The position numbers were made by a program, and so were the translations under genes. The notes below the pieces were generated by a model. It was not told where the DNA came from, searched no databases, and worked only from the letters and a program-made list of their open reading frames with translations. 62,209 nt of DNA. Origin: Frankiales bacterium. GTDB taxonomy: Bacteria; Actinomycetota; Actinomycetes; JAFAQI01. Of the stretch, positions 54,601 through 61,084 are shown piece by piece; the stretch's first letter is position 1, and the number at the start of each line of letters is the position of its first letter. The DNA lies in contig JAICXJ010000014.1 in assembly GCA_025980465.1 (NCBI GenBank), positions 1-62,209 of the forward strand, written 5' to 3'.

Positions 54601-57600
54601 CTCGGGGCTCAGGAGTTGATTGCCTCACTCGGCATGGCCGCGCGGATCTACTCCAATGGGCCTTCGTTTGATCTTCGCATCAGCGGACGCAGCGCACGTG
54701 ACTACGCGGTCATGATCGGATTTGACCTGTCTCGCAAGGCGGAGAAGCTACGGGTCGCGCTGGACGATCACACTGTCTATGAGACGGACGAGACCGTCGC
54801 GCTGGTGAGTCGCGGCTCGGTTGGGTTCGAGACGACGTACAACCTCACTGAGCCGCGCAACCACAGTTACATCGTCGGCGGCGTCGTCGTGGCGAACTGC
54901 AGCGAGTACATGCACCTGGACAACTCTTCGTGCAACCTGGCATCGCTCAACCTGCTGAAGTTCCTCGGCGACGACGACACGTTCGACTCGACGAAGTTCA
55001 CCAGGGCGGTCGAGCTGATCATCACGGCGATGGACATCTCGATCTGCTTCGCCGACTTCCCGACCGAGAGCATTCGCGACACAACTCGCGCCTTTCGTCA
55101 GCTCGGCATCGGCTACGCGAACCTAGGCGCGTTGTTGTTGGCGACCGGCCACGCCTACGACAGCGAAGGCGGGCGGTCGCTCGCCGCCGCGATCACCTCG
55201 CTGATGACCGGTACGGCGTACAAGCAGTCGGCTGAGCTGGCCGGCGTCGTCGGACCGTATGACGGCTATGCCCGCAACGCCGACGCACACAAGCGGGTGA
55301 TGCGCAAGCACTCGGCTGCGAACGACATGGTCCGTCCGGTCGACGCCGACGCGGCGCGGGTACTGCATGCCGCGACGAAAGCCTGGCAGGACTGCCTCGC
55401 GATCGGTGAGAAGCATGGCTGGCGCAACGCGCAAGCGTCGGTTCTCGCGCCGACCGGATGTCTGACCGGTGACACTCTCGTCACGACCGATCGCGGCCTG
55501 GTTCGCCTCGACCAGCTCGGCGAGGTCTACGGCGAGCGCTGGCAGGATCTCGACGTGCGAGTCTCGACCGACGAGGGCGCACAGCAGGCGACCAAGTTCT
55601 TCGTCAACGGCGAGGAGCCGACGCGTCGGATCGTCACCGAGGGCGGCTACCGGATCCAGGGCACGCTCGCCCATCGGATCAAGGTCGTCGACCCAATGTC
55701 CGGCGAGTGGGTCTGGAAGCGGCTGGCCGATGTCGCCACCGGCGACCTCACCCCGGTGCAGCTCGGCACCCTGGTTGGCGAGCCGCGTCACGTGCCGCTT
55801 CCCGTACTCGACCAGGCGGATTACTCAGGTGACCACGCCGTCCGCGTGCCGGATTCGGTCGACGCCGACCTCGCCGAGCTCGTCGGCTATTTCATGGGTG
55901 ACGGGAGCCTGCATGCCACCGGCATCAGGCTCCGCGTCGCCGATACCGACCTCGATGTGGTCGATCGGTTCAAGGTGTTGGCGAAGTCGCTGTTTGACAT
56001 CGAGCCGACGATCATTCAGCAGCAGGGCTATACCGAGGTCACGCTGTCCTCGGTGCGACTCGCTCGGTGGTGGCAGGCAGCCGGCTTCGCGAAGCTGTTG
56101 CCCTCGGCCGACCATCGCGGCAACGGCTCGACACCGCGGGTGCCGGCGGCAGTGCTCGAGAGCAACGACCGCGAGATCTACGCCGCGTTCTTGCGTGGTC
56201 TGTTCGAGGCTGACGGCTCCATCGTCGAGTCAGTTCCGTCCCTCTCGACAGCGTCCGAATCGTTCGCGACCGAGGTACGCACGCTCCTGCTCGCACTCGG
56301 AATGGCCACAACGACGCGAGAGACAGTCAGCGGGAGGGGCGGGCCTCAGTTCCAGGTACGGCTGCGCAACCTCGACCACGCTTGGCGTTACGCGGAATCG
56401 GTGAACTTCCTGGGCGGACGCAACTCGCGTCTGCTGCAGTCCGTGGTGGCTAGCCAGCCGGGCAATCGCGACCGGATCTATCTGCCGCGCCAGGTGTGGG
56501 ATGGGCTGGTCCCGGCGGGGTCGCGGCATCGATCTGTCGTTGTCTCGTCGCTCGCCGAGTCCGGCAGCGTCTCACGGACGACCGCGCAGCGCGTCTTCGA
56601 CGTGACTCCCGACCCGCGGCTCGGCCATGCGCTGGGGTACCTCTTTGAGCGGGTGGCGGCCAATGAGGACGGCGGCGTTCAGCCGACGTACGACCTGTCG
56701 GTGCCGGCCAACGTCACGTACGTCGCCAACGGCCTGGTCAGCCACAACACGATCGGGCTGATGATGGATTGCGACACGACCGGCATCGAGCCGGACCTGG
56801 CGCTGGTGAAGTTCAAGAAGCTGGTCGGCGGCGGCTCGATGCAGATCGTCAACCAGACCATTCCGCGGGCACTCACCAAGCTCGGATACCAGGACGAGCA
56901 GGCCGAGGCGATCATCGAGCACATCTGCGAGCACGGCAACGTGATCGATGCGCCAGGGCTGCGCCCGGAGCACTACGAGGTGTTCGACTGCGCGATGGGC
57001 GAGCGAGCGATCTCGCCGATGGGCCACGTGCGGATGATGGCGGCGACTCAGCCGTTCATCTCCGGCGCCATCTCCAAGACCGTCAACATGCCGGAGTCGG
57101 CGACCGTCGAGGAGGTCGCGGACATCTACTACCAGGGCTGGAAGCTCGGGCTGAAGGCGCTCGCGATCTACCGCGACAACTGCAAGGTCGGTCAGCCGCT
57201 CACCGACGCCCGGGCCAAGAAGGCCGAGTCGATCATCGACGCCCCGATCGAGCACCGGCCGGTACGCCGGCGGCTGCCGAAGCGCCGGCCGAGTCAGACC
57301 GTGTCGTTCTCGGTGGCGGGCGCCGAGGGCTACCTGACGGCGGGTTCCTACCCCGACGACGGTCTCGGCGAGGTCTTCCTCAAGCTTGGGAAGCAGGGCT
57401 CGACCCTCGCCGGCGTGATGGATGCGTTCTCGATCGCGATCTCGATCGCGCTGCAGCACGGAGTGCCGCTGGAGACCTACGTGCAGAAGTTCACCAACAT
57501 GCGGTTCGAGCCGGCGGGCATGACCGACGACCCGGACATCCGCATGGCGCAGTCGGTGATGGACTACATCTTCCGTCGCCTCGCGCTGGACTACCTGCCG

Positions 57601-57927
57601 TATGACAGCCGCGCCGAGCTCGGCATCTTCACCGCCGAGGAGCGGGCCCAGACCGTGGCATCGTCGTACGGCGCTGCGCCGGCCGCACCGGCGATCGACG
57701 ACGATCTCGACCTCAACCCGGAGACGCTGCGAGACAGCGTGCCGGTAGAGGCTCAGCCGGCACCGGCACCGGCACCGGTCGAGGTGCACTCCTCGACCGA
57801 GTTGATCGAGGTACAGCAGGGCACCGCGGCGGACGCGCCGTTGTGCCTGTCCTGCGGCGTCAAGATGCGTCCCGCCGGAAGCTGTTACGTCTGTGAGTCG
57901 TGCGGGTCGACCAGTGGTTGTAGCTGA
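51607..57927 (+). CDS. nrdJ: B12-dependent (class II) ribonucleotide reductase precursor with three inteins
   Basis: A 2106-residue precursor carrying three inteins (1161 residues), leaving an enzyme of about 945 residues that reduces ribonucleotides to deoxyribonucleotides with adenosylcobalamin. ATG 51607 fits the family start. Extein landmarks in mature numbering: redox Cys161 in SACFILAVDD, radical-site Cys367 in NPCSEYMHLDN, second redox Cys378 in SSCNLASLNL, and the 550-560 loop APTGTIGLMM. The tail has a Cys-rich zinc/redox motif (CLSCG, CYVCESCGSTSGC). Intein 1 directly precedes Cys161, intein 2 Cys367, intein 3 Thr554. All reading frames are intact. Confidence 0.97.
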   Translation: MTETVSGAPRGAGAGTTSKRARGLRLERVYTRPGVHPYDELTWERRDVVMTNWRDGTVNFEQRGVEFPDSWSVNAANIVTTKYFRGAVGSPERESSLRQLIDRVVSTYRRAGEEHGYFATADDAEIFDHELTHMLVNQIFSFNSPVWFNVGTPSPQQVSACQPYDAMVSTPSGMVPIGKLVEDNAVGTKVYDAHGLAQILAVKHNGRKEVLRITTKAGHQLDVTADHLVWRSTGDRNGRFVPAAELRAGDALEWHRTHSYGEAEIHTREIAEAALAGWLQSDGFVGQYSGTNRSLTIEAMTVTDEELAWVTRALDVVFPDTHRHERSVVTQDTSLDCRRTRLYGNGLQEYVDAWDLRVRGTEMVVPPRLFAAPLPVVAAYLRSLFQAEGYVSRRERSTLVGLDMISEELVRGVQTLLSRFGIFARVGHKIDSRPNRNDTWGIRIQNDGDRRTFADEIGFIDPRKAEKLEASFELAGRKALPVKRVQIASIESRGEMDVYDIQTDSGEYLSGGLRVHNCFILAVDDTMDSILNWYREEGLIFKGGSGAGLNLSRIRSSKELLSSGGTASGPVSFMRGADASAGTIKSGGATRRAAKMVILDVDHPDVEEFIETKSREEDKIRALRDAGYDMDLGGKDIVSVQYQNANNSVRVNDDFMRALEEGREFGLRARQTGEVLETVDAKNLFAKIANAAWECADPGIQYDGTINDWHTTPESGRITASNPCFPADQRVVTDKGLIRIGDLVSRAAEGEDFAVYTNDVTNEDEPRACVLATTPTRYMVTGRNEVVELRFSDGSRLRCTPNHRLWTANRGYVRAEDLADDDRIVRSFEYAARPYASWSIPAKAHEAAQRTAGRGAALALPEKWDEEFAHYLGWALGDGCVTRNAVVTVYGNADDREANLARHSAVIERITGRAPKPSVQANGTVQLRVTRHAFVTFIRALGFTASRAADTSMPECAFEMPEPVLTAFLRGVFDADGCVVDGPNARYVGLGSRSEELLLGAQELIASLGMAARIYSNGPSFDLRISGRSARDYAVMIGFDLSRKAEKLRVALDDHTVYETDETVALVSRGSVGFETTYNLTEPRNHSYIVGGVVVANCSEYMHLDNSSCNLASLNLLKFLGDDDTFDSTKFTRAVELIITAMDISICFADFPTESIRDTTRAFRQLGIGYANLGALLLATGHAYDSEGGRSLAAAITSLMTGTAYKQSAELAGVVGPYDGYARNADAHKRVMRKHSAANDMVRPVDADAARVLHAATKAWQDCLAIGEKHGWRNAQASVLAPTGCLTGDTLVTTDRGLVRLDQLGEVYGERWQDLDVRVSTDEGAQQATKFFVNGEEPTRRIVTEGGYRIQGTLAHRIKVVDPMSGEWVWKRLADVATGDLTPVQLGTLVGEPRHVPLPVLDQADYSGDHAVRVPDSVDADLAELVGYFMGDGSLHATGIRLRVADTDLDVVDRFKVLAKSLFDIEPTIIQQQGYTEVTLSSVRLARWWQAAGFAKLLPSADHRGNGSTPRVPAAVLESNDREIYAAFLRGLFEADGSIVESVPSLSTASESFATEVRTLLLALGMATTTRETVSGRGGPQFQVRLRNLDHAWRYAESVNFLGGRNSRLLQSVVASQPGNRDRIYLPRQVWDGLVPAGSRHRSVVVSSLAESGSVSRTTAQRVFDVTPDPRLGHALGYLFERVAANEDGGVQPTYDLSVPANVTYVANGLVSHNTIGLMMDCDTTGIEPDLALVKFKKLVGGGSMQIVNQTIPRALTKLGYQDEQAEAIIEHICEHGNVIDAPGLRPEHYEVFDCAMGERAISPMGHVRMMAATQPFISGAISKTVNMPESATVEEVADIYYQGWKLGLKALAIYRDNCKVGQPLTDARAKKAESIIDAPIEHRPVRRRLPKRRPSQTVSFSVAGAEGYLTAGSYPDDGLGEVFLKLGKQGSTLAGVMDAFSIAISIALQHGVPLETYVQKFTNMRFEPAGMTDDPDIRMAQSVMDYIFRRLALDYLPYDSRAELGIFTAEERAQTVASSYGAAPAAPAIDDDLDLNPETLRDSVPVEAQPAPAPAPVEVHSSTELIEVQQGTAADAPLCLSCGVKMRPAGSCYVCESCGSTSGCS
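52087..53157 (+). mobile_element. NrdJ intein 1 (357 residues)
   Basis: Begins CQPYDAMVSTPSGMVPIG, has block B VTADH, and ends GGLRVHN before extein Cys161, the redox cysteine. A LAGLIDADG endonuclease is suggested by LAGWLQSDGFV and AAYLRSLFQAEGYVS; the second motif has Glu where Asp is usual, which may weaken cleavage. All splicing residues (Cys1, block-B Thr/His, penultimate His, terminal Asn) are present. Confidence 0.93.
53776..54897 (+). mobile_element. NrdJ intein 2 (374 residues)
   Basis: Begins CFPADQRVVTDKGLIRIGDL, block B CTPNH, and ends GGVVVAN before extein Cys367, the thiyl-radical cysteine. The penultimate residue is Ala instead of the usual His. Two well-kept dodecapeptides, HYLGWALGDGCV and TAFLRGVFDADGCV, suggest an active homing endonuclease. 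Confidence 0.93.
55459..56748 (+). mobile_element. NrdJ intein 3 (430 residues)
   Basis: Begins CLTGDTLVTTDRGLVRLDQL, block B TLAH, and ends NGLVSHN before extein Thr554 in the APTG/TIGLMMD loop. Dodecapeptides ELVGYFMGDGSL and AAFLRGLFEADGSI are intact. It is the longest of the three; the extra length lies between the second endonuclease motif and the C-terminal splicing block. Confidence 0.93.
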
Positions 57928-57951
57928 CGCTGGCTGCGTTCTCGTCGCCTA

Positions 57952-57969
57952 GCGGCTGACGTCAGCCGC
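57952..57969. terminator. Palindrome downstream of nrdJ
   Basis: GCGGCTGAC-GTCAGCCGC, a perfect 18-bp palindrome 25 bp after the nrdJ stop, in the gap between convergent nrdJ and marR. No T-tract. Confidence 0.45.
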
Positions 57970-57977
57970 CCTTGAGC

Positions 57978-58019
57978 GAGGCGGGCTGGTCCGGAGGGGA
58001 AGCCGGGCTGGCCCGCCTC
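57978..58019. terminator. Second inverted repeat in the nrdJ-marR gap
   Basis: GAGGCGGGC at 57978-57986 pairs with GCCCGCCTC at 58011-58019 around a 24-nt loop. With the neighbouring palindrome it probably separates the convergent transcripts. Confidence 0.45.
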
Positions 58020-58039
58020 TTCCAGGTCCGACCGATGGC

Positions 58040-58444
58040 TCAGTCGGACAGGCCGCCGCGCTCGAGCAGCGGGCGCAGCGTCGTGCCAAGTGTCTCGAGT
58101 TCGTCGAGGTGCAGCTCGGTGAGTGACACGAGCTTCGCCTCACCGGCCCTGGTGAGCGTCACCCGGACCACCCGGCCGTCGTCGGCGTCACGATTGCGGG
58201 TGACCAGACCGAGTGCGACGGTGCGGCTGAGCAACTCGACCGCCGAGTGATGCTTGATCAGCAGCCCGTCCGCGATCCCGCCGACCGTCGGCCCCTCCGG
58301 ACCCGGATACGCCTTCACCACCAGCAACAGCTGATGCTGGGAGTGGGTCAGCCCGACCGCAGCCGCCTGCTCCTCGCTGAAGGCGTTGAACCGCCGCAGC
58401 GCGGTCCGGAATGCCAGCAGCGCCGGGTAGTCGATCTCCGCCAT
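58040..58444 (-). CDS. MarR family transcriptional regulator
   Basis: A 134-residue MarR dimer-type repressor. It has an N-terminal dimerisation helix (ALLAFRTALRRFNAFSEEQA), the winged HTH PTVGGIADGLLIKHHSAVEL with LLSRTVALGLVTRNRDADDG and the wing RVVRVTLTRAGEAKL (about residues 50-105), and a C-terminal dimer helix. ATG 58444 has GAGGTGG upstream on the minus strand. A perfect palindrome lies 27 bp upstream, between it and the divergent operon. Confidence 0.92.
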   Translation of the reverse strand: MAEIDYPALLAFRTALRRFNAFSEEQAAAVGLTHSQHQLLLVVKAYPGPEGPTVGGIADGLLIKHHSAVELLSRTVALGLVTRNRDADDGRVVRVTLTRAGEAKLVSLTELHLDELETLGTTLRPLLERGGLSD

Positions 58445-58468
58445 GCCACCTCAATCAAATGCGGGGTA

Positions 58469-58490
58469 TTTATATCGCAATGCGATATAC
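58469..58490. promoter_or_regulatory. Candidate MarR operator with divergent -10 elements
   Basis: TATATCGCA-A-TGCGATATA (58471-58489) is a perfect 19-bp palindrome, the size and form of a MarR site. It overlaps TATACT (58485-58490, plus strand) and TATAAA (minus strand, 58469-58474), plausible -10 elements of the rightward operon and of marR. The gap is strikingly AT-rich for this genome. Confidence 0.85.
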
Positions 58491-58520
58491 TCGGTCGGGA
58501 CTCGCTCAAGAGGAGCCGGT

Positions 58521-58769
58521 ATGGACAACGACGTGCTGCTTGCCGTGATCATCGTGCTGGGCGCGGTGCTGCTGTTCGTGACTGCCTACATGGAGTGGAT
58601 CGGCGTGATGAACCTGTTCACGCCGCGGTCAGGACCACGCTACGACGAATGCGGCCATCTCAAGGTGATCATCACTACGCAGCACGGCCGGTGCTTCCAC
58701 TGCCGGCACCAGCGCCTTGAGCACGCCCTCCATCTTCCGGTGCAGCATCCTCACCAGGAAGTCCGCTAG
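58521..58769 (+). CDS. Small membrane protein with a Cys/His-rich tail, family unknown
   Basis: 82 residues from ATG 58521, which has GAGGAG 6-11 nt upstream. One transmembrane helix (LLAVIIVLGAVLLFVTAYME, about residues 6-25) is followed by DECGHLKVIITTQHGRCFHC and HRQ-type basic residues, giving three Cys and several His that could bind a metal. The end (EHALHLPVQHPHQEVR) is His-rich. It is the first gene of the putative MarR-regulated operon. I recognise no family. Confidence 0.65.
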   Translation: MDNDVLLAVIIVLGAVLLFVTAYMEWIGVMNLFTPRSGPRYDECGHLKVIITTQHGRCFHCRHQRLEHALHLPVQHPHQEVR

Positions 58770-58793
58770 CCCCTCGCGTGATGTGATCGGTGG

Positions 58794-60287
58794 GTGGCTG
58801 TCGAGACCATCCCAGATCTTGTCCAGGCGGCCGCTGACGCCCACGGTGAGCGGATCTGGCTTCGCACCGACGATGGCGAGCTGAGTTTCGCCGCCGCCGC
58901 GGCGACCGTCGGCCGCGCTATCGACCGGCTCCGCGAGGACGGCGTCCAGCCGGGCGATCGGGTGGCGCTGCTGATCCATAACACTGCACCCGACCTGTTG
59001 TGTTGGCTCGCGGTCAGCTGTCTCGGTGCGGTCGCCGTCACGATCAACCCGGCAAGCTCGCCCGCCGAGCTGAACGGCCTGGTTTCCCAGGTCCGCCCAG
59101 CGCTTCGCATCGACGACCCGCTGCGGTACGCCGGTGACTGGCGCGCGCCGTCGTCGAGCGGCGGCCGAGCGACCACGCTCTCCACGACCGCCCACCCGGA
59201 CGACATTGCGGCCTTCATCCCGACCTCCGGCACCACCGGTCGGTCGAAGCTCGTGATGCAGACCCACCGTGCCTATGCCTACGCCGGAGCCGGGTTCCCC
59301 TACTGGATGGAGCTGACCGCCGACGACCGGCTCATGACGTCGCTGCCGCTGTTCCACATCAACGCCCCGGCGTACTCGGTGATGGGCTCGCTGGCCTGCG
59401 GCGCCGGTTTGATCCTGCTGCGGCGCTTCTCGGCGAGCAGCTTCCTCGAGGCAGCCCGCCGCCACGGCGCGACGGAGTTCAACGCGATCGGCGCGATGCT
59501 CGAAATCCTGATGCGGACGCCGCGGCGCCCGGATGATGCGGCGACCGACCTGCGAGTGGTCTACACCGGGCCGTCGCCGACCCGTGAGTGGCAGGAGCAG
59601 TTCGAGGCGCGGTTCGGGTTGCGGGTGGTCTGCGGCTATGCAATGTCGGAGTCTCCGTACGGCCTGATCTGGCCGCGTGGTGGCGAGAAGTCGTTGCGTA
59701 CCAGGCCATTCGGCACCCTCGGGTCGGTCCGTCAGCACCCCACGTTGGGTGAGATCAATCAGGCGAAGGTCCTCGACGGCGAGCTCCTGCTGCGTAACCC
59801 GGTCATCACTCCGGGTTACTTCGAGATGCCCGCGCAGACCGCGGAGACGATTGTCGATGGCTGGCTGCACACCGGCGACCTGGTCACCGACAACGGCGAC
59901 GGCACCTACACCTTCCTCGCCCGCAAGAAGGAGGTACTGCGTCGGCGCGGGGAGAACCTCTCGCCTGCCGAGGTCGAGGAGGCCATCGCCTCCCACCCGG
60001 CCGTTGTCGAATGCGCCGTCGTCGGAGTGCCGTCGGACCTGACCGAGGAGGAGGTCAAGGCGTTCGTGGTCCTGCGCGCGGACAGCGAGGCGAGCTTCGC
60101 CGAGCTGCACGACTGGGCAGCGCAGCGGTTGACCAGCTTCAAGGTGCCGCGGTTCTGGCAGCGACTCGACCGGCTCCCGCGCACCCCGACCGCGAGGGTG
60201 GCCAAGCATCAGCTTCCGAGCGGACACCCGCGCGAGGAGTACGACGCCGATCCGTCGGCCGCCGTGCCAGGGTGGACGCCACCATGA
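58794..60287 (+). CDS. AMP-forming acyl-CoA ligase-like enzyme (ANL superfamily)
   Basis: 497 residues. Adenylation motifs: A3 FIPTSGTTGRSKLVMQTHRA (about residues 141-160), A5 CGYAMSESPYGL, A7 GWLHTGDLV, A8 ARKKEVLRRRGENLSPAEVE. The A10 motif, normally TGKxxK with a catalytic lysine, reads PTARVAKHQL: the lysine position is Arg, with a Lys three residues on. It resembles the CaiC/crotonobetaine-CoA ligase side of the family, but the substrate is unknown. The GTG start has only a weak ribosome-binding site. Its stop overlaps the next ATG. Confidence 0.87.
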   Translation: MAVETIPDLVQAAADAHGERIWLRTDDGELSFAAAAATVGRAIDRLREDGVQPGDRVALLIHNTAPDLLCWLAVSCLGAVAVTINPASSPAELNGLVSQVRPALRIDDPLRYAGDWRAPSSSGGRATTLSTTAHPDDIAAFIPTSGTTGRSKLVMQTHRAYAYAGAGFPYWMELTADDRLMTSLPLFHINAPAYSVMGSLACGAGLILLRRFSASSFLEAARRHGATEFNAIGAMLEILMRTPRRPDDAATDLRVVYTGPSPTREWQEQFEARFGLRVVCGYAMSESPYGLIWPRGGEKSLRTRPFGTLGSVRQHPTLGEINQAKVLDGELLLRNPVITPGYFEMPAQTAETIVDGWLHTGDLVTDNGDGTYTFLARKKEVLRRRGENLSPAEVEEAIASHPAVVECAVVGVPSDLTEEEVKAFVVLRADSEASFAELHDWAAQRLTSFKVPRFWQRLDRLPRTPTARVAKHQLPSGHPREEYDADPSAAVPGWTPP

Positions 60288-61084
60288 CTGAGTCCCGCGG
60301 CTATCCCACGTCCATCGGCACGACCGACGCCGACTCGATCACGCTGCTCGGGCGCGACCTCGCAAGCGAGCTGATGGGACAGGTCGGATTCGCCGAACTT
60401 GCCTTTTGGCTGGTCGCGATGCGGCGCCCCACCGAGGGAGAGCTACGCGTGTTCGAGGCCGTGCTGGTGGCTCTCGCCGACCACGGTTTCACCCCGTCGG
60501 CGATTGCCGCCAGACTCACGCTGACCGGTGCCCCGGAGTCCATCCAGGGCGCGCTCGCCGCGGGGCTGCTCGGCGGCGGCTCCCGCTTCCTCGGCGTCAC
60601 TGAGGACTGCGGCGGCTTCCTGATCGATGCGCTGGCCGCCCACGCTGCGGCGGGAGGCCCACCACCGTCCGAGGACGCGGATTTCGACGGGGTCGCGCGG
60701 ACCGCGATCGCGAAGCGGCGCGCTGCCGGTGGGTACGTACCGGGGTTGGGCCACCCCGTCCACAAGGTCGCTGATCCGCGCACCGCCGTCCTGATCCGGA
60801 TCGCTGCGGGATCCGATCAGCGCGGTCCGCATCTTCGGTTGTTCGAGGCAGTCGGACGGGTCCATCCCGAGCAGCTCGGTCGAACCTTGCCCCTCAACGG
60901 GGCAGGGGTGTGCGGCGCGGCCCTGGCCGACCTCGGCTTCGGTGCCGACATCCTCCGGGGATTCGCGCTGCTCGCCCGCACCGCGGGCCTGCTCGGTCAC
61001 CTCGCCGAGGAACGCCGTCGGCCGATCGGTCAGGCGCTCTACCGCGACGTCGAGCTCGCGACCGACTACGACTCCCCGGGCTGA
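60284..61084 (+). CDS. Citryl-CoA lyase / short citrate synthase-like protein
   Basis: 266 residues of the citrate synthase superfamily, much shorter than citrate synthase (about 370-430) and like the stand-alone citryl-CoA lyase group. Seen: MGQVGFAELAFWLVAMRRPT, LTGAPESIQGALAAGLLGGG, VPGLGHPVHKVADPRTAVL (a conserved His) and LLARTAGLLGHLAEERRRP. The family cleaves citryl-CoA or similar 3-hydroxyacyl-CoAs to acetyl-CoA plus a keto acid. ATGA overlap with the ligase gene implies co-translation. The 3' end overlaps the convergent PAP2 gene. Confidence 0.85.
   Translation: MTESRGYPTSIGTTDADSITLLGRDLASELMGQVGFAELAFWLVAMRRPTEGELRVFEAVLVALADHGFTPSAIAARLTLTGAPESIQGALAAGLLGGGSRFLGVTEDCGGFLIDALAAHAAAGGPPPSEDADFDGVARTAIAKRRAAGGYVPGLGHPVHKVADPRTAVLIRIAAGSDQRGPHLRLFEAVGRVHPEQLGRTLPLNGAGVCGAALADLGFGADILRGFALLARTAGLLGHLAEERRRPIGQALYRDVELATDYDSPG

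Noticed and set aside
56572-57789. 405-codon minus-strand frame under nrdJ
   Set aside because: Antisense shadow of the nrdJ extein; composition biased (Arg, His, Asp, Val) and no domain.
58629-60227. 532-codon minus-strand frame under the acyl-CoA ligase
   Set aside because: Complete overlap with a gene carrying all ANL motifs; no recognisable fold of its own.
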